Assembly (NCBI GenBank): GCA_900544875.1
Contig: UQWS01000003.1
Location: 62,001-126,000, forward strand
Direction: 5' to 3'
Length of the DNA stretch: 64,000 bases
Source: an uncultured Collinsella sp.
GTDB taxonomy: Bacteria; Actinomycetota; Coriobacteriia; Coriobacteriales; Coriobacteriaceae
Shown here: in pieces, positions 8,163 through 17,517 of the stretch
Numbering within the stretch: position 1 is the stretch's first letter
Layout: each line of letters opens with the position of its first letter
Notes under the pieces: generated by a model
Database searches by the model: none
What the model saw: the letters and a program-made list of their open reading frames with translations, nothing else
What the model was told of the DNA's origin: nothing
Position numbers and translations under genes: made by a program

Positions 8163-10190
8163 ATGGAACAAAAGGCAAAGGAAGTAGCCTCGCACGCTGC
8201 GATTCCTGTGAGCATCTCGGCGATGCTCGTCACGCTGGGCGTGGTGTATGGCGATATCGGCACCAGCCCCATGTATGTAACCAAGGCGCTCGTTGCCGGC
8301 AACGGCGGCATCGGAAGCGTCACGCAGGAGTTCGTGCTCGGCGCGCTCTCCCTTGTCGTGTGGACGGTCACGCTGCTAACGACCGTCAAGTACGTGCTGA
8401 TCTCGCTGCGCGCCGACAACCACGGCGAGGGCGGCATCTTTGCCCTGTACAGCCTGGTCAAGCGCTGCGGCAAGTGGCTCATCATCCCCGCCATGCTGGG
8501 CGGCGCGGCGCTCCTCGCCGACGGCATCCTGACGCCTGCCGTTACCGTCACCACGGCCATCGAGGGCCTGCGCACCATCCCGGCGGTCCATGCCGTGCTC
8601 GGTGACGACCAGGGTCGTGTCGTCGCCATCACGCTTGCCATCATCATCGCGCTCTTCTTGGTGCAGCGCATCGGCACGGCCAAGATCGGTCACGCCTTCG
8701 GCCCCATCATGACGCTGTGGTTTTTGTTCCTGGGCGGCACGGGCCTGTTCTTTGTCTGCCAGTATCCCGCGGTGCTGCTGTGCCTCAACCCGTTGCGTGG
8801 CATCGCTTTTCTGCTGAGCCCCAACAACCATGCGGGCATCATGATTTTGGGCAGCTGCTTCCTCGCTACCACCGGTGCCGAGGCGCTCTATTCCGACATG
8901 GGCCATGTGGGCCGCGGCAACATCTATGCTACCTGGCCGTTCGTTAAGTGCTGCCTGCTGCTGTCCTACATGGGCCAGGGCGCGTGGCTTATCAACAACG
9001 CCGGCAACCCGGAGCTCATGGGTATCGCCGACCTCAACCCCTTCTACCAGATGCTCGCCCCGGGTCTGCGCCCCTTTGCCGTCGGCCTTTCCACCGTCGC
9101 GGCCATCATCGCCTCGCAGGCGCTCATCACCGGCGCATTCTCGCTGGTGTCCGAGGCCAGCCGCCTGGACCTCATGCCGCATATGCAGGTCTTCTATCCT
9201 GCCGAGACCAAGGGCCAGCTCTACATCCCCATGGTCAACAACGTCATGCTCGTGGGCTGCGTCGTCGTGGTGCTGCTGTTCCAGAACTCGGCGCACATGG
9301 AGGCCGCGTACGGCCTGGCCATTACCCTGACCATGATGTGCACGACAATGCTGCTCTTCTTCTATCTGCACGTGGAGCGCAATCTCAAGGTCGCGCCGTG
9401 GATCTTTGCCGCCTTCTTCCTTATGCTCGAGGGCTTCTTCTTTGTGAGCTCGCTCACCAAGTTCTTCCACGGTGGCTACTTCACCATTCTCATGGCTGCA
9501 CTCATCATGGGCATCATGGTGTGCTGGTACAACGGTACGGCGGTCGAGCAACGTCAGTTTACGCTGCTGCCGCTGCGCAGCTATCTGCCGCAGCTCAAAC
9601 GCCTGCGCGACGACGATCGCTACGAGCTCATGAGCGACAACATCGTGTACCTGACCAAGGACACCAACACCGACTATATCGACCGCGATATCGTCTACTC
9701 GATTTTGGATAAGCACCCCAAGCGCGCTCGCGCCTGGTGGTTCGTGAATGTCGAGACCATGGAGGAGCCGCATACCTTTGCCTACTCGGTCGAGACGTTT
9801 GGCACCGACTACGTATTCCGCGTGCATCTGTACCTGGGCTATAAGATCAACCAGCGCGTCAATGCTTACCTGCGCCAGGTTGTTCAGGACCTGGCTGCCA
9901 GCGGCGAGCTGCCGGCGCAGACGCACGATTACTCGGTCTACAAGGATCCGGGCAACATCGGTACGTTTAAGTTCGTCATGATCCGCAAGCTGCTGGCGCC
10001 CGAAAGCGACGTGGAGCCCAGCGAGCGTACGGCCATCACGCTCAAGTACATCATCCGCCGCGCCGCCGGCACGCCTGCGCGCTGGTACGGCCTGGAGAAC
10101 TCCAACGTGAGCTTTGAGTACGTGCCGCTGTTCACCAAGTTTAAGGCCGTGAGCAAGATGCAGCGCCTGGCTCCCGACGAGCGTCCGTAG
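8163..10190 (+). CDS. kup: KUP-family potassium uptake transporter
   Basis: The ATG at 8163 has GGGAGGAAA upstream; the TTG at 8145 overlaps that site. 675 residues. The N-terminus carries the KUP signature GVVYGDIGTSPMYV, followed by twelve predicted hydrophobic segments (for example DNHGEGGIFALYSLV and LLADGILTPAVTVTTAIEG) and a soluble C-terminal domain of about 190 residues. It imports K+ coupled to protons at the plasma membrane. The next genes encode a small membrane protein and a KdpD/KdpE-like pair on the same strand, which suggests K+-responsive control, though the pair has its own upstream terminator-like element. Confidence 0.93.
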   Translation: MEQKAKEVASHAAIPVSISAMLVTLGVVYGDIGTSPMYVTKALVAGNGGIGSVTQEFVLGALSLVVWTVTLLTTVKYVLISLRADNHGEGGIFALYSLVKRCGKWLIIPAMLGGAALLADGILTPAVTVTTAIEGLRTIPAVHAVLGDDQGRVVAITLAIIIALFLVQRIGTAKIGHAFGPIMTLWFLFLGGTGLFFVCQYPAVLLCLNPLRGIAFLLSPNNHAGIMILGSCFLATTGAEALYSDMGHVGRGNIYATWPFVKCCLLLSYMGQGAWLINNAGNPELMGIADLNPFYQMLAPGLRPFAVGLSTVAAIIASQALITGAFSLVSEASRLDLMPHMQVFYPAETKGQLYIPMVNNVMLVGCVVVVLLFQNSAHMEAAYGLAITLTMMCTTMLLFFYLHVERNLKVAPWIFAAFFLMLEGFFFVSSLTKFFHGGYFTILMAALIMGIMVCWYNGTAVEQRQFTLLPLRSYLPQLKRLRDDDRYELMSDNIVYLTKDTNTDYIDRDIVYSILDKHPKRARAWWFVNVETMEEPHTFAYSVETFGTDYVFRVHLYLGYKINQRVNAYLRQVVQDLAASGELPAQTHDYSVYKDPGNIGTFKFVMIRKLLAPESDVEPSERTAITLKYIIRRAAGTPARWYGLENSNVSFEYVPLFTKFKAVSKMQRLAPDERP

Positions 10191-10251
10191 GCGCCGACAG
10201 GTTGCATGGAGTTGGTTTTCGATGGACAAGATTGGGGCCGGGGAGGCAAAC

Positions 10252-10446
10252 ATGGATGCGAAGATGCTTGATGGCCGCGAGGTGGTTGCCGAGATGGTGT
10301 GTGAGGCACGCGCCGACGCCGCCGAAGATCGGTTCTTTACGAATCGTGCCAACATGGACATGGCCGACCGCGTGATCTCGATCGTGGTGACGCTGCTTGT
10401 CGCGGCGTGCGTTTGCGCGCTGCTCGCACACGTGCTGTTTGTCTAG
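10252..10446 (+). CDS. Small single-pass membrane protein
   Basis: The ATG at 10252 is chosen because GGGAGG lies at 10241-10246; an ATG at 10222 is also possible. 64 residues: an acidic soluble half (DGREVVAEMVCEARADAAED) and a C-terminal hydrophobic helix (VISIVVTLLVAACVCALLAH) ending the protein. I recognise no family. It sits between kup and the KdpD-like kinase, where a transporter regulator or small accessory subunit would be plausible. That is inference only. Confidence 0.6.
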   Translation: MDAKMLDGREVVAEMVCEARADAAEDRFFTNRANMDMADRVISIVVTLLVAACVCALLAHVLFV

Positions 10447-10492
10447 CGACCGCCGGTCGTAGAAGGCTTTACACTTGGAACCACCACAAGGG

Positions 10493-10537
10493 AAACCACC
10501 ACAAAGGTGCCTGTCCCTTTGTGGTGGTTTTTGTTTT
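10493..10537 (+). terminator. Intrinsic terminator, GACAAAGGG-family variant
   Basis: AAACCACCACAAAGG (10493-10507) pairs perfectly with CCTTTGTGGTGGTTT (10516-10530), followed by TTGTTTTT. It ends the kup/small-protein transcript just ahead of the kinase gene. An additional left arm, ACCACCACAAGGG, precedes it at about 10480, so alternative pairing is possible. Confidence 0.75.
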
Positions 10538-10558
10538 TGAGAGAGGAGCGGGGCGCTG

Positions 10559-12184
10559 ATGGACGTCCGTACGGACGGCGATATTGCCGACAGCTTTTGG
10601 TGGCGGCGCACAACGCTGACGCGCCGCACTCCTCTGTATGACGCCTGCGTATCGGTGGGGCTGTTGGTCGCGGCGACGATTGTGGGTGCGCTGCTCGACC
10701 ATCCGGGTCTCGCGCCGAGCATCATGATCGTCTATGTGTTCGCCGTTCAGCTGTGCGCATTCTTTACCTGGAGTCGCCTGTATTGCTTGCTGAGCTCGGC
10801 TGCCGCCGTGGCGCTCTACAACTTCTTGTTTGTCGACCCGCGCTACTCGCTGTCGCTTATCGACCGCGTCTATCCCGGCATGTTCTTCATCATGTTCGTG
10901 GTCTCGCTTGTGTCGAGCTCGATTGCATTGGCCCTGCGCCGCGCCTTGGCACAGGCCGCCGCCAGCGACCGCCGCACGCATATGGTGCTCGAGACCAACC
11001 GCATGCTGCAGCGGTGTGCCGATCAGCAGCAGATCGTTCACGCCATGGCCACGCAGCTGGCGCGTCTTTCGGGCTGCCCGGTCGCGTGGTACAGCGCCGA
11101 CGCCGAGGGCGATGACCTGCTGCCGCGTGCGACATACACGGCCGTGGGCGATGCCGCGCCGGTGCATGAACTGGCGCCGCAGATGCCGCCGCGGCTCTCG
11201 GCGTCCGCCTATGTGGGAACGCCGCTCGATGCCACCTATGGCGGCTCGGCGTTTTATGGCATCTACCTGACGGTTCGCACGGGCGACGGCTTCGTGCGCT
11301 CGGGCGACCCTGCCTCGGTGGTGGGCGTGCTGGCTATCGTTGCCGAGCCCGACGTGCTGACGCATGAGGAGCGGACACTTGCCGATGCCATCGTGAGCGA
11401 AGGCGAGCTGGCGCTCGACCGCGCCCGCGCCATGGAGGCCCGCGAGGAGGCGGCGGTGCTCGCCAAAAACGAACAGCTGCGCGCCAACCTGCTGCGCTCC
11501 ATTTCGCACGATCTGCGCACGCCGCTTACCAGTATTTCGGGTAATGCCGACGTGCTGCTCGATCAGGGCTCGACCGGCACCGCCGTGCTCGACGCCCAGA
11601 CGCGCCGCGGCCTGCTTCTATCCATTCGCTCGGATGCGCTGTGGCTCAACGCCACCGTCGAGAATCTGCTCGCCATCACCAAGCTCGAGGGTGGCGGTAT
11701 GCGCCTGTCGACCACGCTCGAGCTCATGGACGATATCGTCGAGGAGGCGCTGCGCCACGTGAACCCTGCCGTGCGCGAGCACGACCTTAAGGTGGTGGCG
11801 TGCGATGAGCCGGCGCTCGTCAACGTCGATGCACGCCTGATGGTGCAGCTGGTGGTCAATCTGGTGAACAACGCCATCACCTATACGCCCGCGGGCTCGC
11901 ATATCATGATTTCGATTAGCGTCGACGATGGACGCGTGGCGTGCTCGGTGGCCGATGATGGTCCGGGCATCGCACCCGAGGATCGCGAGCGGATCTTCGA
12001 GTCGTTCTATACCGCCAACCATGGTCTGGCCGACAGCCACCGCAGCGTTGGCCTGGGTCTTTCGCTCTGCCGTTCCATTGCGTTGGCACATGGCGGTAGC
12101 ATAGAGGTTGCCGCGGCGGACCCGCACGGTTCGGTTTTTACGATTGAACTTCCCGCCGCCGACGTTTCGTTTGATAAGGAGTAG
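10559..12184 (+). CDS. KdpD-like sensor histidine kinase lacking the KdpD N-terminal domain
   Basis: 541 residues. After about 30 residues there are four hydrophobic segments of the DUF4118 type, then a GAF-like region (residues 140-300). HisKA follows with the phospho-acceptor in SISHDLRTPLTS, and then HATPase_c with NLVNNAITYT, DDGPGIAPED and VGLGLSLC. Classical KdpD has an additional cytosolic Usp/KdpD domain of about 370 residues before the membrane helices; it is absent here. The response regulator gene starts 4 bp after the stop. No kdpFABC genes are present; the nearest K+ system is kup upstream. The signal sensed is not deducible. Confidence 0.88.
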   Translation: MDVRTDGDIADSFWWRRTTLTRRTPLYDACVSVGLLVAATIVGALLDHPGLAPSIMIVYVFAVQLCAFFTWSRLYCLLSSAAAVALYNFLFVDPRYSLSLIDRVYPGMFFIMFVVSLVSSSIALALRRALAQAAASDRRTHMVLETNRMLQRCADQQQIVHAMATQLARLSGCPVAWYSADAEGDDLLPRATYTAVGDAAPVHELAPQMPPRLSASAYVGTPLDATYGGSAFYGIYLTVRTGDGFVRSGDPASVVGVLAIVAEPDVLTHEERTLADAIVSEGELALDRARAMEAREEAAVLAKNEQLRANLLRSISHDLRTPLTSISGNADVLLDQGSTGTAVLDAQTRRGLLLSIRSDALWLNATVENLLAITKLEGGGMRLSTTLELMDDIVEEALRHVNPAVREHDLKVVACDEPALVNVDARLMVQLVVNLVNNAITYTPAGSHIMISISVDDGRVACSVADDGPGIAPEDRERIFESFYTANHGLADSHRSVGLGLSLCRSIALAHGGSIEVAAADPHGSVFTIELPAADVSFDKE

Positions 12185-12188
12185 CGCT

Positions 12189-12902
12189 GTGCCGAACTCT
12201 GCCGTAAAACCGCTCATCTTGGTCGTTGAGGACGACCCCGCCGTTCGCAATCTTATTGTTGCCGCGCTCGAGGCGCACGGCTTGCGTCATATGGCTGTGG
12301 AGACCGCCCATGCCGCCATCGCCGCCGCCTCATCGCAGGCGCCGAGCATTGTGCTGCTCGATCTGGGCCTGCCCGATATGGACGGCGTCAAGGTGGTGGA
12401 GTCGGTGCGCGCATGGTCGGGCATGCCGATTATCGTGGTCTCGGCGCGCAGCGAGGATGCGGACAAAATCCGCGCGCTCGATGCCGGTGCCGACGACTAT
12501 CTGACCAAGCCGTTTTCGGTCGAGGAACTGCTCGCGCGCATTCGCACCACGCTCAGGCGTCTCTCGTATGCACAGGTTGGCATGGGTGCGTCCGAGGGTA
12601 CATTCGATACCGGTGAGCTGCATATCGACTTTGACGCCGGCATCGCCACGATGGACGGCGAGGAGCTGCACCTGACGCCGATCGAGTATAAGCTCCTGTG
12701 CCTGCTGGCACACAACGCCGACAAGGTGCTCACGCACCAGTTTATTTTGCACGAGATTTGGGGCACGGCGACCAAGAGTGACCTGGCGAGCCTGCGCGTC
12801 TTTATGGGCACGCTGCGCAAGAAGATCGAGTCCGACCCCGCGCATCCGCGCTATATCCAGACGCATGTGGGTATCGGCTATCGCCTGGTCACCCAAGGCT
12901 AG
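12189..12902 (+). CDS. KdpE-like OmpR-family response regulator
   Basis: The GTG at 12189 is preceded by AAGGAG and lies 4 bp after the kinase stop; the longer frame upstream overlaps the kinase. 237 residues. The receiver domain has LVVEDD, the phospho-aspartate in LLDLGLPD and the lysine in YLTKPF. The C-terminal winged helix shows LHLTPIEYKLLCLLA and YIQTHVGIGYRL, typical of KdpE. It partners the kinase above. Target promoters are unknown; kup is the obvious candidate. Confidence 0.9.
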   Translation: MPNSAVKPLILVVEDDPAVRNLIVAALEAHGLRHMAVETAHAAIAAASSQAPSIVLLDLGLPDMDGVKVVESVRAWSGMPIIVVSARSEDADKIRALDAGADDYLTKPFSVEELLARIRTTLRRLSYAQVGMGASEGTFDTGELHIDFDAGIATMDGEELHLTPIEYKLLCLLAHNADKVLTHQFILHEIWGTATKSDLASLRVFMGTLRKKIESDPAHPRYIQTHVGIGYRLVTQG

Positions 12903-12927
12903 ATCGCCAACCACCATCCCAATATGA

Positions 12928-12992
12928 GTTGCGGTGAAATACGGTCTAAATTTGCCTAATTCCAGGCAAAACAGTCCGTATTCCACCGCAAC
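12928..12992. terminator. Bidirectional terminator-like double hairpin
   Basis: An outer stem, GTTGCGGTGAAATACGG (12928-12944) with CCGTATTCCACCGCAAC (12976-12992), one mismatch, holds an inner stem TTTGCCT/AGGCAAA (12951-12957 and 12964-12970). It lies exactly between the convergent regulator and rlmKL genes. Confidence 0.75.
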
Positions 12993-12996
12993 TTTG

Positions 12997-15555
12997 TTAT
13001 TTGCCCTTGGGCTTGCTGGCGTAGAACTTCTTCTTTTTGGGCTTACCTGCGCAGGCAGTCTTGCCGTCGCCGCGCGGCCCTCGGTCGCCGGTCTGCGCGT
13101 GCGCGGGCGCCGTTGCGCGAGGCTTGCGGGCCTCGGGGTTACGCAGTTCCTCGACGCGCTCGGCAATTTCCTCGGCGCTAAAGCCGACCTCGGCCATGGC
13201 GTCCTCGATGGGCAGGCGGCGCACGATGTAGCAGTGGTGCACCTTCTGGTTGCGCGCGAAGTCCTCGGGGATGGTCTGCGCCGTAATGTCCTCCAGCACC
13301 ACGCCCGCGCGTGCGAGCTTGCGCGTTTCGGGGCGGAAGCCGCGCAGGTTGCAGCTAAAGATGGCATGTCCGCCCTGTGCGAGCAGGCGCGACACGCCGG
13401 CCAAAAGCTCAACATGGTCGCGCTGGACATCCCAGGTACGGCGGCCCATCTTTGACGAGTTCGAGAACGTGGGCGGGTCGACAAAGATCAGGTCCCAGCG
13501 GTTGCGCGTCTGGCGCTGGTCGCGAATCCAGGCGAGCACGTCGTCGCGCACAAAATGATGCTGCGGACCAACAAAGCCGTTCTGGCGCATATTGCGCTCG
13601 GCCCAGTCCAGGTAGGTGTTGGAAAGGTCGACCGTCACGGTCTCCTCGACGCCGCCATCGGCCGCGTAGCAGGTGGCGGTGCCGGTGTAGGCGAACAAGT
13701 TGAGGAAGCGGCGCGCCTGCTTGGCGTGCTCGCGCACCAGGTTGCGGGTGACGCGGTGGTCCAGGAAGATGCCCACATCCAAATAGTCGTCAAAGTTGAC
13801 GGCAAAGGTGAGTCCGCCCTCTTCGATGAGCGGCAGACGACGGCGCGCGATGTTGGCGCGCTCGCCCGAGCCGCCCTTGCCGGCGCCCTGCTTACCGTAC
13901 TGCGAGCCGCCGCGCGAACGCATGCGGGCCTTGGCGTGCACGTGCTCGGCCGGAACATCCAGGATGCGCGGCGCGATGGCCAAGATGTCGAGCATGCGGG
14001 CCTGGGCTAGCGCGGGATCGATGGTCCTGGGTGCGGCGTATTCGGCGATGACGAGCCAGCGGCCCGGCGTCTGCGGGCAGCCCTCGTACAGGTCGATGGC
14101 GGCGGAGTAGTCGGGCAGGTCGGCATCGTAGACGCGGTAGCAGCTCACGCCCTCGCGCTTGGCCCACTTGCGGCGCAGACGGGCGTTCTTGCGCAGGCGG
14201 TTGGCGAACTGCTCGGACTCCGGGATGAGCACGGGCAGCGGCTTGCCGTCGCCCAAGTCGAGTGCGGCGGTAGGTTCGGGCATGAGGGCGTCGGCGGCTT
14301 CGTCTTGAGCGTCTGCGGTCTGCTCCTCGGCATCCGCGCTGGCCGCAGCCTCAAACGCTGCGGCGGCGTGGTCGAGCGAAGGCCAAACCTCAATAGCTGC
14401 CTCCTCGTTATTGGGCATGACGGCGATCGAGCGCTCGGGCTCGGCGTGGAGCGCGCGGGCCAGCAATCCGTCACGGGTGAGCGCGGCGACCGGTGCCGAA
14501 GCGAGCTCGGGCGCGCGGCGCAGCTCGCCGACCAGCGTCATGGCGTCGTGCATGAGCGAAAGCGGGGTCTCAGTGGTGTCTGCGACCACGGCGGCGCCGG
14601 CGACAGCGCCCGCATGGTCCAGCACGGTGCCGGACTTGGCGGCGCAAAAATCGACAAAGCGCTTGTAGCCGGCACACTTGACCATGCGCTCGGCGGTCTT
14701 GCGGGCGGCGGGGTCGATGTCTACGGCCACGATGCGCGCCTGGCGCTCGCGCGCTGCCGCCTCGCGCTCGCGCGCCTCGGCAAGCAGCTGCTTCCACAGA
14801 GCGGCGTCGTGCAGCTGCCAGCCCTCAAAGCCCCAGCGCTCGCGTGCGGCGCCCGGGGCGCGGTCGGTCAGAATGTTCACGGCTTCCAGCAACAGGCCGC
14901 CGCCGGCGCACGAGGCATCGATTAGCGTGGGAAGGGCTTCATTCTCGTAATCGTCGGCCGTCAACTCGCGCTCGCACAGTGCGGTCCAGCCGACCTGCGC
15001 CAGCACCAGGGCGGCGTAGTCGGGGCGCAACACGTGCGCACCCTCGCCGGCACGGGTCGCCGCGGGCGGCAGGCGCTTGAACAGCGGGTCGCCCGAAAGG
15101 TCCAGGCTGATGCTCGCGCGGCGCTGGCGCAGCGAAAGCAACAGGTGAACGTCGGGATCGGCAGCGTCGACATCGGCGCGACGGCCCGTGGTCTCGGCCA
15201 GACGGTCGCACAGCGCGTCCTTGGCGCGCAGGGCCGAGAAGCGCGTGTTGCGCAGCTGCTCGGTCACGCCGCGGGCGGTGATGGCAATGGTGGCGCCGGG
15301 GCGGACGATGTTCTCCCAGGCGATGTCGTAAACGCTATCGTACAGCTCATCGGCATCCTGCGCCTCAAAGCGCCCGAGCACCGCAAACACGCGGCTCGCT
15401 AGGCGCGACCACAGACAGGCGCGGTAGCCTTCTTCGAGCTCGCCCTCAAACGTGGCGCGGCCCTTCAGCCGGCGAACATGCGAAAGCCCGAGGCGTTTAA
15501 GCTCATCGGCGAGTGCGGACTCAAAGCCTTCGGGGCAGCTTGCGTAAAATTCCAT
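12997..15555 (-). CDS. rlmL: Bifunctional 23S rRNA methyltransferase RlmKL
   Basis: 852 residues. It starts with MEFYASCPEGFESALADELK and a THUMP domain, continues with an N6/N2-type methyltransferase half (LPTLIDASCAGGGLLLEAVNI region) and ends with a second Rossmann methyltransferase (FLNLFAYTGTATCYAADGG; DLIFVDPPTFSNS). This matches RlmL (m2G2445) fused to RlmK (m7G2069). E. coli RlmKL is about 700 residues. The extra length is mostly an acidic, Ala-rich linker around residues 390-455 (AAFEAAASADAEEQTADAQD) and a basic tail ending KKKKFYASKPKGK. It is convergent with the response regulator and divergent from the HAD gene. Confidence 0.9.
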   Translation of the reverse strand: MEFYASCPEGFESALADELKRLGLSHVRRLKGRATFEGELEEGYRACLWSRLASRVFAVLGRFEAQDADELYDSVYDIAWENIVRPGATIAITARGVTEQLRNTRFSALRAKDALCDRLAETTGRRADVDAADPDVHLLLSLRQRRASISLDLSGDPLFKRLPPAATRAGEGAHVLRPDYAALVLAQVGWTALCERELTADDYENEALPTLIDASCAGGGLLLEAVNILTDRAPGAARERWGFEGWQLHDAALWKQLLAEAREREAAARERQARIVAVDIDPAARKTAERMVKCAGYKRFVDFCAAKSGTVLDHAGAVAGAAVVADTTETPLSLMHDAMTLVGELRRAPELASAPVAALTRDGLLARALHAEPERSIAVMPNNEEAAIEVWPSLDHAAAAFEAAASADAEEQTADAQDEAADALMPEPTAALDLGDGKPLPVLIPESEQFANRLRKNARLRRKWAKREGVSCYRVYDADLPDYSAAIDLYEGCPQTPGRWLVIAEYAAPRTIDPALAQARMLDILAIAPRILDVPAEHVHAKARMRSRGGSQYGKQGAGKGGSGERANIARRRLPLIEEGGLTFAVNFDDYLDVGIFLDHRVTRNLVREHAKQARRFLNLFAYTGTATCYAADGGVEETVTVDLSNTYLDWAERNMRQNGFVGPQHHFVRDDVLAWIRDQRQTRNRWDLIFVDPPTFSNSSKMGRRTWDVQRDHVELLAGVSRLLAQGGHAIFSCNLRGFRPETRKLARAGVVLEDITAQTIPEDFARNQKVHHCYIVRRLPIEDAMAEVGFSAEEIAERVEELRNPEARKPRATAPAHAQTGDRGPRGDGKTACAGKPKKKKFYASKPKGK

Positions 15556-15630
15556 GGGTGACCTCTCTGGTTGCGTCGCTCCATTATATGATGGATGCTT
15601 CGTTTGCCCTTATCCTCGAAAGGAACCCAT

Positions 15631-16458
15631 ATGATTGATGCGTGTCCCGAACCCGCTGTGCTCTTTTTTGACGTGGACGGCACGCTGACGTCGTTCGATC
15701 CCGACAACATGACCGACAAGGACTTTTCGGCGGTTCGCCCCTCGCAGGCGGTCGTCGAGGCGTTTCATCGTCTGCGCGACGCGGGACACAAGGCGTTTAT
15801 CTGCACGGGTCGTCCCTTGTGGCTGATTGCCGATGGCCTGCGCGCGCTGAACCCGGCGGGTGTCGTTGCCATGGCGGGAGCGACGCTCGAGGTCGAGGGC
15901 CGCGTGGTGCATGAGGACTGCTTTGACGAGGACGTTATCGAGGAGCTTGCGCGCCGTATGGCCGCGGCAGGGATTGAGGCCTTTTTCGAGACCAACGTGG
16001 CTACTTTTGCCCTGGAACCCGCGGGTGTTGAGCAGTCGTCTCTGATCGGCACTTCTGTGGTGCACAGCACCGAGGAAATGCGCGTCGACGGCCGTCTGCG
16101 CGTGGGCAAGGTGTGCATCGTTGCGAGCTACCTGGCTCGCGTAGCCAACGATGACGGCTTTATCGATCGCGAGTTTGAGCTGTGCAACACCGGTGGTCAG
16201 AATCGCGAGCTGAGCCCCAAGGGCATTGACAAGGGCGTGGGCGTGGCGCGAGCGCTGGCGTATCTGGGCCGTGAGGGAAATGCGCGCACCTTTGGCTTTG
16301 GCGATTCTGGTAACGACCTGGGCATGCTCGCTGCGGTCGAGACGGCTGTCGCCATGGGCAACGCCATGCCCGAGGTCAAGGCGGTCGCCGGCTACGTGAC
16401 CGACGATGTCGCGCACGATGGCACCGTCACCGCGATGCAGCATTTCGGTCTCATCTAA
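15631..16458 (+). CDS. HAD-IIB (Cof-type) phosphatase
   Basis: The ATG at 15631 has GAAAGGA upstream; the frame extends further 5' without a better site. 275 residues. Motif I is FFDVDGTLTSFD near the N-terminus. Motif II lies around FICTGRP, motif III in the SPKGIDKGVGVARAL lysine segment, and motif IV is GFGDSGNDLGML. These place it in the Cof/YbiV subclass, which dephosphorylates sugar phosphates or phosphorylated cofactors such as PLP or FMN. The substrate is not predictable. It is monocistronic and divergent from rlmKL. Confidence 0.9.
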   Translation: MIDACPEPAVLFFDVDGTLTSFDPDNMTDKDFSAVRPSQAVVEAFHRLRDAGHKAFICTGRPLWLIADGLRALNPAGVVAMAGATLEVEGRVVHEDCFDEDVIEELARRMAAAGIEAFFETNVATFALEPAGVEQSSLIGTSVVHSTEEMRVDGRLRVGKVCIVASYLARVANDDGFIDREFELCNTGGQNRELSPKGIDKGVGVARALAYLGREGNARTFGFGDSGNDLGMLAAVETAVAMGNAMPEVKAVAGYVTDDVAHDGTVTAMQHFGLI

Positions 16459-16651
16459 TGAATCCCGCGTTCTGACGTTTGCTCAAACTGCGACTCTTTG
16501 CTTTTGCATGCTCAATCGATTTATCAATCCAAACACTGAGGTGTTCATACCGTTCGCCGAGAAGATAAAAAACCGCAGTTCACGCCTTGATAAACGTAGG
16601 TAAAGTGTTTAGCAGTTTATCGGCCGTATGCTAACGAAAGGAATCAGGCAG

Positions 16652-17356
16652 ATGGCAATCAAGGTGTTCGCTGACGGTGCAAACCTCGAAGGCATGCTCG
16701 ACATGTACGAGAACGGCAACGTTCAGGGTTTCACGACCAACCCGTCCCTTATGAAGAAGGGCGGCGTGACGGATTACCGTGCGTTTGCCAAAGAGGTCTT
16801 GGCCCACATCACCGATGTGTCCGTCTCGTTTGAGGTCTTTGCCGACGACGTCGAGACCATGGGGGTCGAGGCGCGCGAGATCGCCACCTGGGCCGAGAAC
16901 GTCTACGTCAAGATTCCGTGCGTGACCACCAAGGGCGAGTCCACCGCCGAGCTGGTGCGCAAGCTTTCGGCCGACGGCATCAAGGTCAACGTCACCACCA
17001 TCTTTACGCCTAAGCAGGTTGACGAGATGGTCGAGGCCGTTGACACCGAGACGCCGTCCATCATCTCGCTCTTTGCCGGCCGCATCGCCGACACCGGCGT
17101 CGACCCCATTCCGTTTATGACGGAGTCGGTTAAGAAGGCCGCCGCCAAGCCCAACTGCGAGGTCCTGTGGGCATCCACGCGCGAGCTTATCAACATCTAT
17201 CAGGCCGAAGCCTGCGGTTGCCAGATCATCACGGTGCCCAACAGCATCCTGGCCAAGCGCAAGAACATCGGCCGTGATCCGTACGAGGTCTCGCTCGACA
17301 CCGTCCGCGGCTTTGCCAAGGATATCGCCGCGCTCGGCTTCCATATCCTGCCGTAG
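16652..17356 (+). CDS. Transaldolase / fructose-6-phosphate aldolase family
   Basis: The ATG at 16652 follows AAAGGA at good spacing; an upstream ATG at 16628 lacks one. 234 residues, the length of the small (FSA/TalC) class. Motifs: VQGFTTNPSLMKKGG, the Schiff-base lysine segment VYVKIPCVTTKG, VTTIFTPKQV and SLFAGRIADTGVDP. It catalyses reversible C3 transfer in the non-oxidative pentose phosphate pathway or cleaves F6P; the class is clear, the exact reaction is not. It stands alone with a 170-bp AT-richer leader and a strong terminator region downstream. Confidence 0.9.
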   Translation: MAIKVFADGANLEGMLDMYENGNVQGFTTNPSLMKKGGVTDYRAFAKEVLAHITDVSVSFEVFADDVETMGVEAREIATWAENVYVKIPCVTTKGESTAELVRKLSADGIKVNVTTIFTPKQVDEMVEAVDTETPSIISLFAGRIADTGVDPIPFMTESVKKAAAKPNCEVLWASTRELINIYQAEACGCQIITVPNSILAKRKNIGRDPYEVSLDTVRGFAKDIAALGFHILP

Positions 17357-17386
17357 CGCGAGCACTGACTGTGCCGCGGGCTGTTC

Positions 17387-17458
17387 GCCCCGGCCTTTCC
17401 TTTCCCTATCGCTCACGCGCTTCGCGAGGGCCGCGCTAGGCAAAGGAAAGGCCGGGGC
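17387..17458. repeat. Perfect 17-bp inverted repeat after transaldolase
   Basis: GCCCCGGCCTTTCCTTT (17387-17403) and its exact complement (17442-17458) surround a 38-nt GC-rich loop. It has no T-run and could be a stabilising or termination structure for the transaldolase transcript. It abuts the longer nested element at 17518. Confidence 0.7.
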
Positions 17459-17517
17459 TGCCGACACGAACTTGCCAGTAGGTTGGTGTTTGGCCTCCAT
17501 ATTCTGCCGTGGACAAA

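Noticed and set aside
8376..10361. 661-codon minus-strand frame opposite kup
   Set aside because: Shadow of kup; His/Glu/Arg-rich, no ribosome site or recognisable motif.
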